DNA of 64,000 nucleotides from DATMNR01 sp963702765. GTDB lineage: Bacteria > Chloroflexota > Ktedonobacteria > Ktedonobacterales > Ktedonobacteraceae. Every line of letters starts with the position of its first letter. Within the stretch, counting starts at the first letter, position 1. The position numbers were made by a program, and so were the translations under genes. Positions 1-7,236 of the stretch are shown one piece after another. The DNA is taken from assembly GCA_963702765.1 (NCBI GenBank), contig CAVPEB010000035.1:38881-102880 (forward strand), given 5' to 3'. The notes under the pieces are model-generated. The model saw nothing but the letters and a program-made list of their open reading frames with translations, searched no databases and was not told where the DNA came from.

Positions 1-352
1 AAACAGGAAGAGCGCCTGACCCTAACACCAGCGTTTGGAAAACAAGCAAGATACGTGGGTCGGCATGGAAGGCATAGAGTAGCGAAAGCGGTAAGATTAT
101 CGGTTCAAAATGGATGGCCAGACGCGTTGGCGGTCCGTACCAGTCAATAGCCTGGTTTGTAAACTGAAAAAATCGTCCATGTATTGTGTTCCACAACACC
201 TGGTCCATATTACCGAGGTCAAAGGCGCCTGCTTTGAACGTGACATATCGCAAAATAGCCTGATAACTCATTTCTACCATATAGATGAGTATGATGAGTA
301 TCAAGAATCCCCAGGCTATCTTCTGTTGTGTTCGCAGGTCAAATCGTTTCAT
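1..352 (-). CDS. DUF2079 membrane protein, N-terminal part (runs off left edge)
   Basis: An open minus-strand frame starts at an ATG at 350-352 and is still open at base 1, so the C-terminal part is outside the window. The visible 117 codons begin with a short basic start and a hydrophobic helix (about residues 12-24). They then carry the pattern FDLGNMDQVLWNT followed by LAIHFEPIILPLSLLYA and a Leu/Val-rich stretch, which I recognise as the start of DUF2079 predicted integral membrane proteins. The function of that family is not established. The start lies 9 bp after the stop of the upstream YdjM-like gene, so the two are probably co-transcribed. No strong ribosome binding site is visible. 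An opposite-strand open frame over the same bases is a shadow. Confidence 0.7.
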   Translation of the reverse strand, partial: MKRFDLRTQQKIAWGFLILIILIYMVEMSYQAILRYVTFKAGAFDLGNMDQVLWNTIHGRFFQFTNQAIDWYGPPTRLAIHFEPIILPLSLLYAFHADPRILLVFQTLVLGSGALPV

Positions 353-361
353 TGCAACATT

Positions 362-961
362 TCAAATTTTAATAATGGCTTGCCAGACGCCCAGAAAGAC
401 AACTAGCATACATGAGTAAACGATCACATATTCCGGCCAGTCACCTGTTCGAAAGCGCCAATGCGGATTTGGGGGAAAACCAAAGCGTTTATGATTCGGC
501 CATAACAATGGCACACCACCTTCAGTCAATCCATCTGCGGCAATATGTAGAATACAACCAATCAATATGGCAACGAAAACAAGGTGAGATTTTTCTATAA
601 ATTGGGCAGGAAAAATGAAACCTCTTTGGGCTAAGAGAAATATTATCAGTTGCTGCACACCAAGCGCAAGTAATGAACCTAATAACAAACCTAAAAGGCT
701 ATGAAATATGGTCCGATGACCCGCAATATGTTGAATCTCTTTACTAATCCAACCAAACCTGCGACCTATAGTGCTTTGTGCGTTATCAATATCGGGTAGA
801 AGCGCTCCAAGGGCTACCATAGAAAAAAAGATGACCTTATTGATAATCAAATCAACAGGCACAGGTGTAGTAGTAGCAAGTGGCGGGCCTGAAATATGCA
901 TAACGCCATCAAGAACGACTGCAGCGGTCAAGCCAAACATTACATGTGATCTACCAAGCAT
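362..961 (-). CDS. YdjM-like (DUF457) membrane-bound metal-dependent hydrolase
   Basis: This 199-residue integral membrane protein belongs to the YdjM/DUF457 family, annotated as putative inner-membrane metal-dependent hydrolases. The family features seen are an N-terminal MLGRSHVMFG start, LLPDIDNAQS (acidic metal ligands), HRTIFHSLLGLLLG (His-rich motif leading into a membrane helix) and a late HIAADGLTEGGVPLLWP motif. About four hydrophobic segments are visible. I chose the ATG at 961 because AGAGGAG lies about 8 bases upstream. The open frame continues to 1180 without a better start, and the longer N-terminus is low-complexity. It sits 83 bp after the Rieske gene and 9 bp before the DUF2079 gene. 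The substrate is unknown. Confidence 0.8.
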   Translation of the reverse strand: MLGRSHVMFGLTAAVVLDGVMHISGPPLATTTPVPVDLIINKVIFFSMVALGALLPDIDNAQSTIGRRFGWISKEIQHIAGHRTIFHSLLGLLLGSLLALGVQQLIIFLLAQRGFIFPAQFIEKSHLVFVAILIGCILHIAADGLTEGGVPLLWPNHKRFGFPPNPHWRFRTGDWPEYVIVYSCMLVVFLGVWQAIIKI

Positions 962-1044
962 GCGCGAGGCTCCTCTAGAACAATCCGAATCAGTTTGCTC
1001 ATTGTAGGAGTTTTTAGAACAAATATCAAGAGGAGATGTAGCTA

Positions 1045-1365
1045 CTACGCTTCGTCCGGTAGACTCAAAAGAACTGAGTTTCCCACTATTTGAACTCGAT
1101 ACGTTTGAATATCCTGGCGTGCCGGGCCACGAAGGACCTTTCCAGTACAAACGTTGAACTGCGCACCGTGCCATGGACATGTGAGTACTTCTCCATCGAG
1201 TTCGCCTTCATTGAGAGGTCCGCTAATATGCGTGCAATTATCAGTAAAGGCATATACGGAATTATTGACTTTCGCCAGGCAAATTGGTTCGCCATCAACT
1301 TCCACCGCCAGGAGTTCACCTTCATCCAGCTCATTTACTTCAGCGACTTTTACAAAATCTAACAT
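1045..1365 (-). CDS. Rieske [2Fe-2S] ferredoxin
   Basis: This is a 106-residue soluble Rieske-type ferredoxin of the non-heme oxygenase-ferredoxin type. The two cluster-binding motifs are visible: CTH at residues 44-46 and CPWHG near residue 63, supplying the expected Cys-X-His and Cys-X2-His ligands. The length fits single-domain Rieske ferredoxins (about 100-110 residues). AGAGGA lies just upstream of the ATG, overlapping the end of the SDR gene, so it is translated from the same transcript as the suf genes. Its partner oxygenase or reductase is not in the window. Placement at the end of an Fe-S assembly operon suggests it is a client of that machinery, but its electron acceptor cannot be inferred. 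Confidence 0.9.
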   Translation of the reverse strand: MLDFVKVAEVNELDEGELLAVEVDGEPICLAKVNNSVYAFTDNCTHISGPLNEGELDGEVLTCPWHGAQFNVCTGKVLRGPARQDIQTYRVQIVGNSVLLSLPDEA

Positions 1366-1374
1366 ACGTATCCT

Positions 1375-2109
1375 CTATATTCCCCTACCTTGAACGGGGA
1401 GAATAGCACCTGTGATGCCGTCGCTCGCGGGTGACACCAGGAAAATTGCAGCCTCTACGATTTGCTCCATGCTCACCCATTTCTTGCGCAGATCTTCGGG
1501 TGAGGGCTTCATAGATTCGATATTTGATTGTGTGACGATGAGGCCAGGCCCAATGGCATTCACGTAGATTCCAATATTCTTGCCTTCTTTGGCGAGCGTT
1601 CTGGTAAGGGCATCTACCCCTGCCTTGGCACAGTTGTAAGCTAGCATATTGGGTCCAGCGCTTTGTGCACCACCTGCGCGACTAAAATTGAGGATCTTGC
1701 CATTGTTCTGTTTCTTCATAACAGGCCAAACAGCACGAGAACAGAGGAATGTAGAACGCAGATTATTGTTCAACTCGAAATCCCAGTCGGCCAGGGTTAA
1801 TTCGTCTGAAGGACTATATTTCGTGAGACCTCCAGCAAGGTTCACCAGGATGTCAATGCGACCATAGGATTTCAATGTTTCCTGGACTAATGCATTGACT
1901 CCCTCTTCAGTGGTTAAATCAGCAGGCACTGCAACTACCTGCGCCCCTTCAGCTCGAAGTTCTTCAGATCGAGCATTGACGCGTTCAGCAGTACGGGAGC
2001 TGATGGCAAGTCTTGAACCTTCGCGGGACATAGCTGAAGCAAGCGCAAAACCTACTTGTCCTGAGTGGCTCACGCCAGTGATAATAGCAACTTGATTTTT
2101 CAGTCGCAT
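1375..2109 (-). CDS. short-chain dehydrogenase/reductase (FabG-like)
   Basis: This classical SDR oxidoreductase with a Rossmann fold has an N-terminal nucleotide-binding stretch VAIITGVSHSGQVGFALA, an internal NLAGG segment (the NNAG position), and the catalytic pair in AYNCAKAG (Tyr-X3-Lys). The C-terminus ends in GAILPVQGRGI, resembling the usual G-x-x-x-x-V-D/G-G end. I place the start at the ATG at 2109, which gives the usual M-x-L-K-x-x-V-A-I-I-T-G beginning. An ATG at 2139 would overlap sufU by 14 bp and add ten residues, and neither start has a strong ribosome binding site. It is embedded between sufU and the Rieske ferredoxin in the same operon. The substrate is unknown; 3-oxoacyl-ACP reductase is only one possibility. 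Confidence 0.85.
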   Translation of the reverse strand: MRLKNQVAIITGVSHSGQVGFALASAMSREGSRLAISSRTAERVNARSEELRAEGAQVVAVPADLTTEEGVNALVQETLKSYGRIDILVNLAGGLTKYSPSDELTLADWDFELNNNLRSTFLCSRAVWPVMKKQNNGKILNFSRAGGAQSAGPNMLAYNCAKAGVDALTRTLAKEGKNIGIYVNAIGPGLIVTQSNIESMKPSPEDLRKKWVSMEQIVEAAIFLVSPASDGITGAILPVQGRGI

Positions 2110-2125
2110 TGAACTTTCATGGTTA

Positions 2126-2530
2126 CTAATCATCTTCATCGTCCGCCGGGGGCTTCTCTAAACCTGCCAGGGCCAGGCTACGATGCAGAACGCGTAATGA
2201 AAGGAAGGCGCATTTTGTACGAGCTGGACTGATGGGTATGCCAAGGGCATCCAGCACATCATCCTTACCGAGTTGCACGACTTCTTCTACGGTTTTTCCT
2301 TCGATCATCTCAGAAAGCATCGATGCCGCGGCCTGGCTAATTGCGCAACCACGTCCTTGAAAACGCACCTCTGTAATGTGATCATCCTCTACCTGGAGAT
2401 CTATTGCGAGCTGATCTCCACACAAAGGGTTGTTGTCTTCGGCATGAGCATCTGGATGATCGAGCTTTCCATAGTTACGTGGATTGCGATAATGATCCAG
2501 AATGTATTCGCGATAATAATCCATTGACAT
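2126..2530 (-). CDS. sufU: SufU/IscU-type Fe-S cluster scaffold
   Basis: This 134-residue U-type protein receives sulfur from the cysteine desulfurase encoded just upstream. The start MSMDYYREYILDHYRNPRN is typical of SufU, with AGGGGCC before the ATG at 2530. Three ligand cysteines are visible: Cys37 (NPLCGD), Cys62 (GRGCAIS) and Cys107 (RTKCAFL). The spacing between the second and third (45 residues) resembles IscU/NifU. It lacks the roughly 18-20 residue insertion I associate with Bacillus-type SufU. The acidic C-terminus ADDEDD overlaps the possible upstream SDR start. It starts 11 bp after the sufS stop. An ATG further upstream in this frame lies inside sufS and is not used. Confidence 0.9.
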   Translation of the reverse strand: MSMDYYREYILDHYRNPRNYGKLDHPDAHAEDNNPLCGDQLAIDLQVEDDHITEVRFQGRGCAISQAAASMLSEMIEGKTVEEVVQLGKDDVLDALGIPISPARTKCAFLSLRVLHRSLALAGLEKPPADDEDD

Positions 2531-2540
2531 AATCTGGCCC

Positions 2541-3827
2541 CTATAGGTTAAATATTTGCAGCGCTTTGTGCAACCCCTGCACCAGGGCATCGATATCCTC
2601 TTGTACGGTATACACATAGAAACTTGCACGCGCAGTTGCGGCCAGATTGTAGCGATCCATCAGAGGCTGCGCGCAGTGATGTCCAGCGCGAATGGCGACA
2701 CCCATTTCTTGATCAAGGATTGATGCAAGGTCATGTGGATGAATATCAGCCAGCGTAAAGGAAACAACGCCACCACGTTTCGTAACATCTGGCCCATAGA
2801 TGGTTAATTCTGGGACGGTCTGCAATTGTTCCAAAGCGTAGGCTGTAATTTCTTGTTCATGCTTGAATACATTCTCCATGCCAAGGGTATTAAGATAATC
2901 GACAGCTTCTCCCAGTCCAACAGCTTCGGCTATCGCTGGTGTTCCAGCTTCGAACTTCCAGGGCAGATCGTTCCAGGTAGATTCGCGTAATCCAACTTTG
3001 CGAATCATATCACCGCCGCCCATAAATGGAGGCATGGCTTCTAGTAGATCCCGTTTCCCATACAGTACGCCAATCCCGGTTGGCCCCAGCATCTTGTGAG
3101 AACTAAAACACAGGAAATCAACATCCAGAGCCTGCACATCTACATGCATATGTGGAACGCTCTGTGCTGCATCGAGTAATACGATAGCTCCAACTGCATG
3201 AGCCTGGGCAATCATTTTCTGGGCAGGATTAATTGTGCCTAACACATTGGACATATGTGTGAAAGCTACAAGCTTTGGTTGCTGCTGTAAAAGTTGTTCA
3301 TACACATCCAGATTTAACAGCCCCTCGTCGGTCACAGGCACAAATTCCAGGCGAGCGCCTGTTCGTTGTGCCAGCAGTTGCCAGGGAACGAGATTGCTGT
3401 GATGTTCCATTTCTGTCAGCACAATCAAATCACCGGCGGTAATATTCGTATTACCCCAACTGTAAGCTACCAGGTTGATGCTCTCGGTGGTATTACGTGT
3501 AAAGATGACCTGTTTACTACGATGAGCATTGATGAAACGAGCTACTTTGACACGAGCCTTTTCCATTCTGGCTGTGGCTTCTTCACTGATCTCGTAGACT
3601 CCACGATGAACATTGGCATGGTACATTTCGTAATACGTACTCATAGCCTCGATTACAGCTTCAGGTTTCTGAGAACTCGCTGCGCTATCGAGATAGACCA
3701 GGGGCTTGCCGTGTACCTGGCGAGCCAGGATTGGGAAGTCTTTACGTATTTCTGCCGCCGTGCGTATGGCAGAGTTTGTTTTCGTATGTTCCATTGTCGT
3801 CACCGGTACACTATCGAATGTTGGCAT
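2541..3827 (-). CDS. sufS: SufS group II cysteine desulfurase
   Basis: This PLP-dependent enzyme takes sulfur from cysteine for Fe-S assembly. The 428 residues fit the family. Visible features are YLDSAASSQKPEAV near the N-terminus, NTTESINLVAYSWG, the PLP lysine in SSHKMLGPTGIGVLYG, and the catalytic cysteine at residue 385 in RAGHHCAQPLM, in the group II (SufS) context. The ATG at 3827 is preceded by AGGAAGAG; a second ATG at 3794 is possible. It lies between sufD and sufU, 210 bp downstream of the sufD stop. In Gram-positive-type systems SufU activates SufS, and the adjacency here fits that. Confidence 0.94.
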   Translation of the reverse strand: MPTFDSVPVTTMEHTKTNSAIRTAAEIRKDFPILARQVHGKPLVYLDSAASSQKPEAVIEAMSTYYEMYHANVHRGVYEISEEATARMEKARVKVARFINAHRSKQVIFTRNTTESINLVAYSWGNTNITAGDLIVLTEMEHHSNLVPWQLLAQRTGARLEFVPVTDEGLLNLDVYEQLLQQQPKLVAFTHMSNVLGTINPAQKMIAQAHAVGAIVLLDAAQSVPHMHVDVQALDVDFLCFSSHKMLGPTGIGVLYGKRDLLEAMPPFMGGGDMIRKVGLRESTWNDLPWKFEAGTPAIAEAVGLGEAVDYLNTLGMENVFKHEQEITAYALEQLQTVPELTIYGPDVTKRGGVVSFTLADIHPHDLASILDQEMGVAIRAGHHCAQPLMDRYNLAATARASFYVYTVQEDIDALVQGLHKALQIFNL

Positions 3828-3892
3828 TCTCTTCCTGATTTCTGATTGATTATTATCAAAACATTACAAGGGTAAGATTTTCCAGTATAGTT

Positions 3893-3921
3893 CATCACAA
3901 TTTTGTGATGTTTCTTTTTTT
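3893..3921 (+). terminator. hairpin with T-run on the plus strand, between sufD and sufS
   Basis: An 8-bp perfect stem (CATCACAA/TTGTGATG) with a 2-base gap is followed by TTTCTTTTTTT on the plus strand. The geometry is that of an intrinsic terminator for plus-strand transcription, opposite to the suf operon, so it might stop antisense transcripts. On the minus strand it would be only a hairpin preceded by A's. The remainder of the 210-bp gap shows nothing I recognise. Confidence 0.35.
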
Positions 3922-4036
3922 GCCATCTGCAGTAGCAAAACAAGAAACAAGGATTTCTTGGGAAATCCGCTGTTGCATTACCCCGATGCATCAGCTCCGA
4001 AATCCGACAGGCGGCGAAGCTCCCTGCATTTCACAT

Positions 4037-5491
4037 TTAATACTCGGTGAGTATTATTTCTTCGTCTACGGGCTTGTCGGCCAACGAGACTGCATATTCG
4101 TCGACGCCTTCGACTTCCCAGCGTTCCTGAGCATCAACCCAGGTGTCTGCTTCAGCTTCGTACGAACCGCTCATGCGGCGTACGATACTGCGGCGCAGGC
4201 GTGTGCGCAGGTTCTCTAAAGGAATGCGTTGCAGCACTGGCTCAAAGAAGCCTTGTACGATGATACGTTCTGCTTCTTCGCGCGGTATTCCGCGCACCAT
4301 AAGGTAGAAGAGTTGCTCTTCATCGATTTGTCCGGTCGTAGCGCCATGGCTGGCGCTGACTTCGTTGGCCCCGATCTCAAGACTGGGTATTGATTCTGCA
4401 CGACACTTCTTACTGAGGAGTAACGTGTGGTCTGAGAGGAATGAAGCCGTTTGCTGCGCTTTTGGCTGCACGCGAATCATGCCTATAAACTCTACGCGAG
4501 ACTCGTCTGTGAGTACACCTTTCACCAGGGTCTCAGCATTGGTAGCAATGGCGGCATGGTTCGAGAGTGTGTTGATTGAATAGCGCTGATCATGGTCGGT
4601 GAAGAAGACACCCACCAGTTCGCCCGCGCTTCCATTACCACTCAGACCAACGCCGATGTCTGAAAGCATCACTCTACTGCCAAGGTCGGCAAGAACCCAC
4701 GTGGTGCTGCCGTCCTTTTCATGTACAGCGTTCTTATTCGTGATGGTCCAGACGTTCTGGCCGAGGTCTTGCATGTTACTAAACTCGACATGAGCTGCAT
4801 TCTTCACGTACACTTCCACAACACCATCCAGCAATGAGGGCTGATCGCCATCAATAAGCGAGTTGTGTTCCTCTACGTAACGCACGCTACTCTGCTCATC
4901 GGCAATAATGAGTGTATGCGCAAACGTGGCTGATGCAGGGGCATCAATCCAGATTTGAGTGAGAATGGGGTCTTCAATTTCTACGCCCTTAGGAAGGTAG
5001 AGGAAGACGCCCCCACTCCAGAAAGCAGCATGCAAGGCTGTGTATTTTGTGCTGTTTACTGGTACGCAGGTTGTCATGAAGTACTGCTGAACAAGTTCGG
5101 GATATTCTCGCACGGCTGTATCGAGATCCGTCAGAATCACACCCTGACGTTTCAGTTCCTCTTCGAGTTCAATACGCACGACAGAGGAATTGCGCTGCAC
5201 GAGAAGTCCAGAACGTTGATCGACCAATGCTTCCTGTAAAGACTGCTCAATAGCAGCAGGCAATATGCCATTACTGTTGGAGGAAACATAGGGATTGAGT
5301 TCCTGGAATTTGAAATTGGAGAACATGCGCAACGTACCCAGGTCGCCTCGACGACCAAGAGGAGCTGGCATGCTTTCGTAGATATCCCAGGCTTGCAGGC
5401 GCTTTTGTAGCATCCATTCAGGTTCTCCCTTACGGCGCGAGAGTTCCTCCACCGCGCTGCGAGAAAGTCCAGCTAATAGAGCATCAGGCAT
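4037..5491 (-). CDS. sufD: SufD, SufBCD complex subunit
   Basis: This 484-residue SufB/SufD-family protein is part of the SufBCD scaffold that builds Fe-S clusters. The assignment to SufD rests on the N-terminal GEPEWMLQKRLQAWDIYESMP, the central YTALHAAFWSGGVFLYLPKGVE, the conserved SASHGATTGQIDEEQLFYLM segment with the SufD-type histidine, and the tail GIPREEAERIIVQGFFEPVL. The ATG at 5491 overlaps the sufC stop by 8 bp (translational coupling). No second SufB/SufD-like gene is present in the window. Normally sufB accompanies sufC and sufD, so sufB must lie elsewhere or be missing from this operon. Confidence 0.93.
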   Translation of the reverse strand: MPDALLAGLSRSAVEELSRRKGEPEWMLQKRLQAWDIYESMPAPLGRRGDLGTLRMFSNFKFQELNPYVSSNSNGILPAAIEQSLQEALVDQRSGLLVQRNSSVVRIELEEELKRQGVILTDLDTAVREYPELVQQYFMTTCVPVNSTKYTALHAAFWSGGVFLYLPKGVEIEDPILTQIWIDAPASATFAHTLIIADEQSSVRYVEEHNSLIDGDQPSLLDGVVEVYVKNAAHVEFSNMQDLGQNVWTITNKNAVHEKDGSTTWVLADLGSRVMLSDIGVGLSGNGSAGELVGVFFTDHDQRYSINTLSNHAAIATNAETLVKGVLTDESRVEFIGMIRVQPKAQQTASFLSDHTLLLSKKCRAESIPSLEIGANEVSASHGATTGQIDEEQLFYLMVRGIPREEAERIIVQGFFEPVLQRIPLENLRTRLRRSIVRRMSGSYEAEADTWVDAQERWEVEGVDEYAVSLADKPVDEEIILTEY

Positions 5492-6308
5492 TGACCGTCA
5501 CCCCATTCTCTTCGTCAGAGGGCTTGAGCCATTCATAACCCTTGTCTTCGAGTTCTAAAGCTAGCTCTTTGTCACCTGACATGACGATGCGACCATCAAA
5601 CATGACATGCACATAGTCAGGGGTAATGTAGTCAAGTATGCGCTGATAGTGAGTGATAAGCAAAATGCCAAGATTAGGGCCACGCAAAGCATTGACGCTT
5701 TCGGACACTATCTTGAGCGCGTCGATATCCAGTCCGGAGTCTGTCTCGTCCATAAGCGCGATTTCTGGTTCGAGTAGTGCCATTTGGAGGATCTCTGCGC
5801 GTTTCTTCTCGCCACCTGAGAAGCCATCGTTGATAGAACGGTTGATGAAGCTGTTATCTACTTTAAGCAGGCGCATTTTCTCCTGTAGCAATTTACGGAA
5901 CTCACCGGGCGGTATGCCTTTGCGCTTGCCCATTTTACCTGTTGGATTCTCCCCTTCTTCCAGTGGTTTGTTTCCTTCGCGAACCGCTTCAAGTGAGCGG
6001 CGTAGGAAATTTGCCACGCTCACGCCTGGAATAGACATAGGATACTGGAAAGCCAGAAAGAGGCGCATACGAGCGCGTCGATCGGGTGAATATTCCAGAA
6101 TATTCTCTCCCTTGAACCAGATTTCGCCCTCGGTCACTTCGTATTTGGGATTACCCATGATGACGTTTGCAAGAGTGCTTTTACCAGAGCCGTTGGGGCC
6201 CATGAGAGCGTGAACTTCGCCCTGTTTAACGATGAGGTCGACGCCACGTAGAATAGGTTTGCCTTCAATGTTTGCGTGAAGGTTTTTAATGATCAATTCT
6301 GATTCCAT
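5484..6308 (-). CDS. sufC: SufC ATPase of the SufBCD complex
   Basis: This ABC-type ATPase of the Suf system has 274 residues. It shows the Walker A motif GPNGSGKS, the family-specific ABC signature FSGGEKKRAEI, and Walker B ALMDETDSGLDID with the SufC-typical DETDSGLD. It is slightly longer than the usual 250 residues because of a charged insert (about residues 115-135, GNKPLEEGENPTGKMGKRKG). It is the first intact gene of the minus-strand suf operon, 150 bp downstream of the broken Rrf2 regulator. The 150-bp gap shows no clear promoter, so it may be expressed from the Rrf2 promoter. Confidence 0.95.
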   Translation of the reverse strand: MESELIIKNLHANIEGKPILRGVDLIVKQGEVHALMGPNGSGKSTLANVIMGNPKYEVTEGEIWFKGENILEYSPDRRARMRLFLAFQYPMSIPGVSVANFLRRSLEAVREGNKPLEEGENPTGKMGKRKGIPPGEFRKLLQEKMRLLKVDNSFINRSINDGFSGGEKKRAEILQMALLEPEIALMDETDSGLDIDALKIVSESVNALRGPNLGILLITHYQRILDYITPDYVHVMFDGRIVMSGDKELALELEDKGYEWLKPSDEENGVTVNA

Positions 6309-6458
6309 TTACTATTACTTGTCCTGCCTTTTTATGTTATTACTAACTTGTCTTCTCCCTACTATGGGGAAAAGGGAATACTGGGACCAGTAGTTGCATT
6401 TCCTGGATGCGCGACTCACCCCAAATAGAATTGCTGTCCACTGGAACTCTGTTTTACA

Positions 6459-6957
6459 TCAGTTTGCGGCAGAGTTGGTCACATGAATGTCTGAGAGAGC
6501 GATGAAGGTGGTTGGAGTGTCTTTCACCGGGTCAGATGTGCCCACAAGTTCTGCCAATGTCATTGTATCAATCGTTCGAGCTACGGCGTCCCGCACCTTA
6601 GCCCATAGGGTTTGAATTTTGCAGGAATTCAGAAAGCCGCAGATTTCAGTCATCTCACCTTCTTTTGCACAGATCATCGGTGCAATGGGACCTTCAAGCA
6701 CTCGCAGGACCTCGCCCATGGTAATTTCTGCTGGAGGGCGACTCAGACGATATCCTCCATGCGCGCCACGCGTGCTGGTTAGCAAGGGTGGATCAGCTTC
6801 TCTTAGCAGTTTTGCTAAGTTGCTCCAGGTATGCTAATGGCAGCATTTCCGTCTGTGCAATGTCGGTGAGTGAGCGCGGACGTTCACCATAATGACGAGC
6901 AAGATCGACCATTATACGCACGCCATATTCGCCTTTTGTAGATACCTGTAACCACAT
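6459..6957 (-). pseudogene. Rrf2/IscR-family regulator, frameshifted in the DNA-binding domain
   Basis: Two fragments in different frames together make one Rrf2-family repressor. The first (ATG at 6957, preceded by GGAG 8 bases upstream) reads MWLQVSTKGEYGVRIMVDLARHYG and continues to PLAYLEQL before a stop at 6793. The second resumes with LAKLLREADPPLLTSTRGAHGGYRL and carries three cysteines (ICAKEG, EICGFL, NSCKIQ) placed as in cluster-binding IscR/SufR-type members. The frame changes inside the helix-turn-helix/wing region, at about 6790-6825. Position upstream of sufC suggests it once sensed Fe-S status and controlled the operon. It is either inactivated or the indel is an assembly error. 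Confidence 0.85.
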
Positions 6958-7095
6958 GGTCATCTCCTTCTCGTCTATAGTAGAGTGCAAACTGCACGAT
7001 TTTAGTATGATAGCGCTAAATTAATCCGACCTTTTCACTAGGATATATTTTAGCACTAGAGAGGGGAAGGCGTCAATGGGGGTGGATCTGATTAC

Positions 7096-7224
7096 TCAGC
7101 AGTAATCAGGCGAGGAAGTCGACGTGGCAATGGAAGCCCGTGAGAGCAATGTCGATGTATGCATATCTTCGTAGCCCTTTCCTTTAAAAATCCAGTTTGT
7201 GAAAGGCGGGTTTTCAAAGATCAT
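7096..7224 (-). CDS. candidate 42-residue Ser/Thr-rich small protein
   Basis: A complete ATG-to-TGA frame of 42 codons follows the STAND regulator gene by 12 bp. AAGGAG, overlapping the end of that gene, lies about 13 bases upstream of the ATG, which is a long spacing. The N-terminal half is aromatic and charged (MIFENPPFTNWIFKGKGYED). The C-terminal half is rich in Ser and Thr and ends in Tyr-Cys. I do not recognise a family. The layout resembles a leader plus Ser/Thr/Cys core, but no peptide-modifying enzyme is nearby. It may be a chance open frame or the out-of-frame remnant of a longer STAND C-terminus. Confidence 0.25.
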   Translation of the reverse strand: MIFENPPFTNWIFKGKGYEDMHTSTLLSRASIATSTSSPDYC

Positions 7225-7236
7225 TGGTAGATATAG

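Noticed and set aside
110..406. Plus-strand 98-codon open frame at the left edge
   Set aside because: It is the antisense shadow of the DUF2079 gene on the minus strand, which has clear family motifs.
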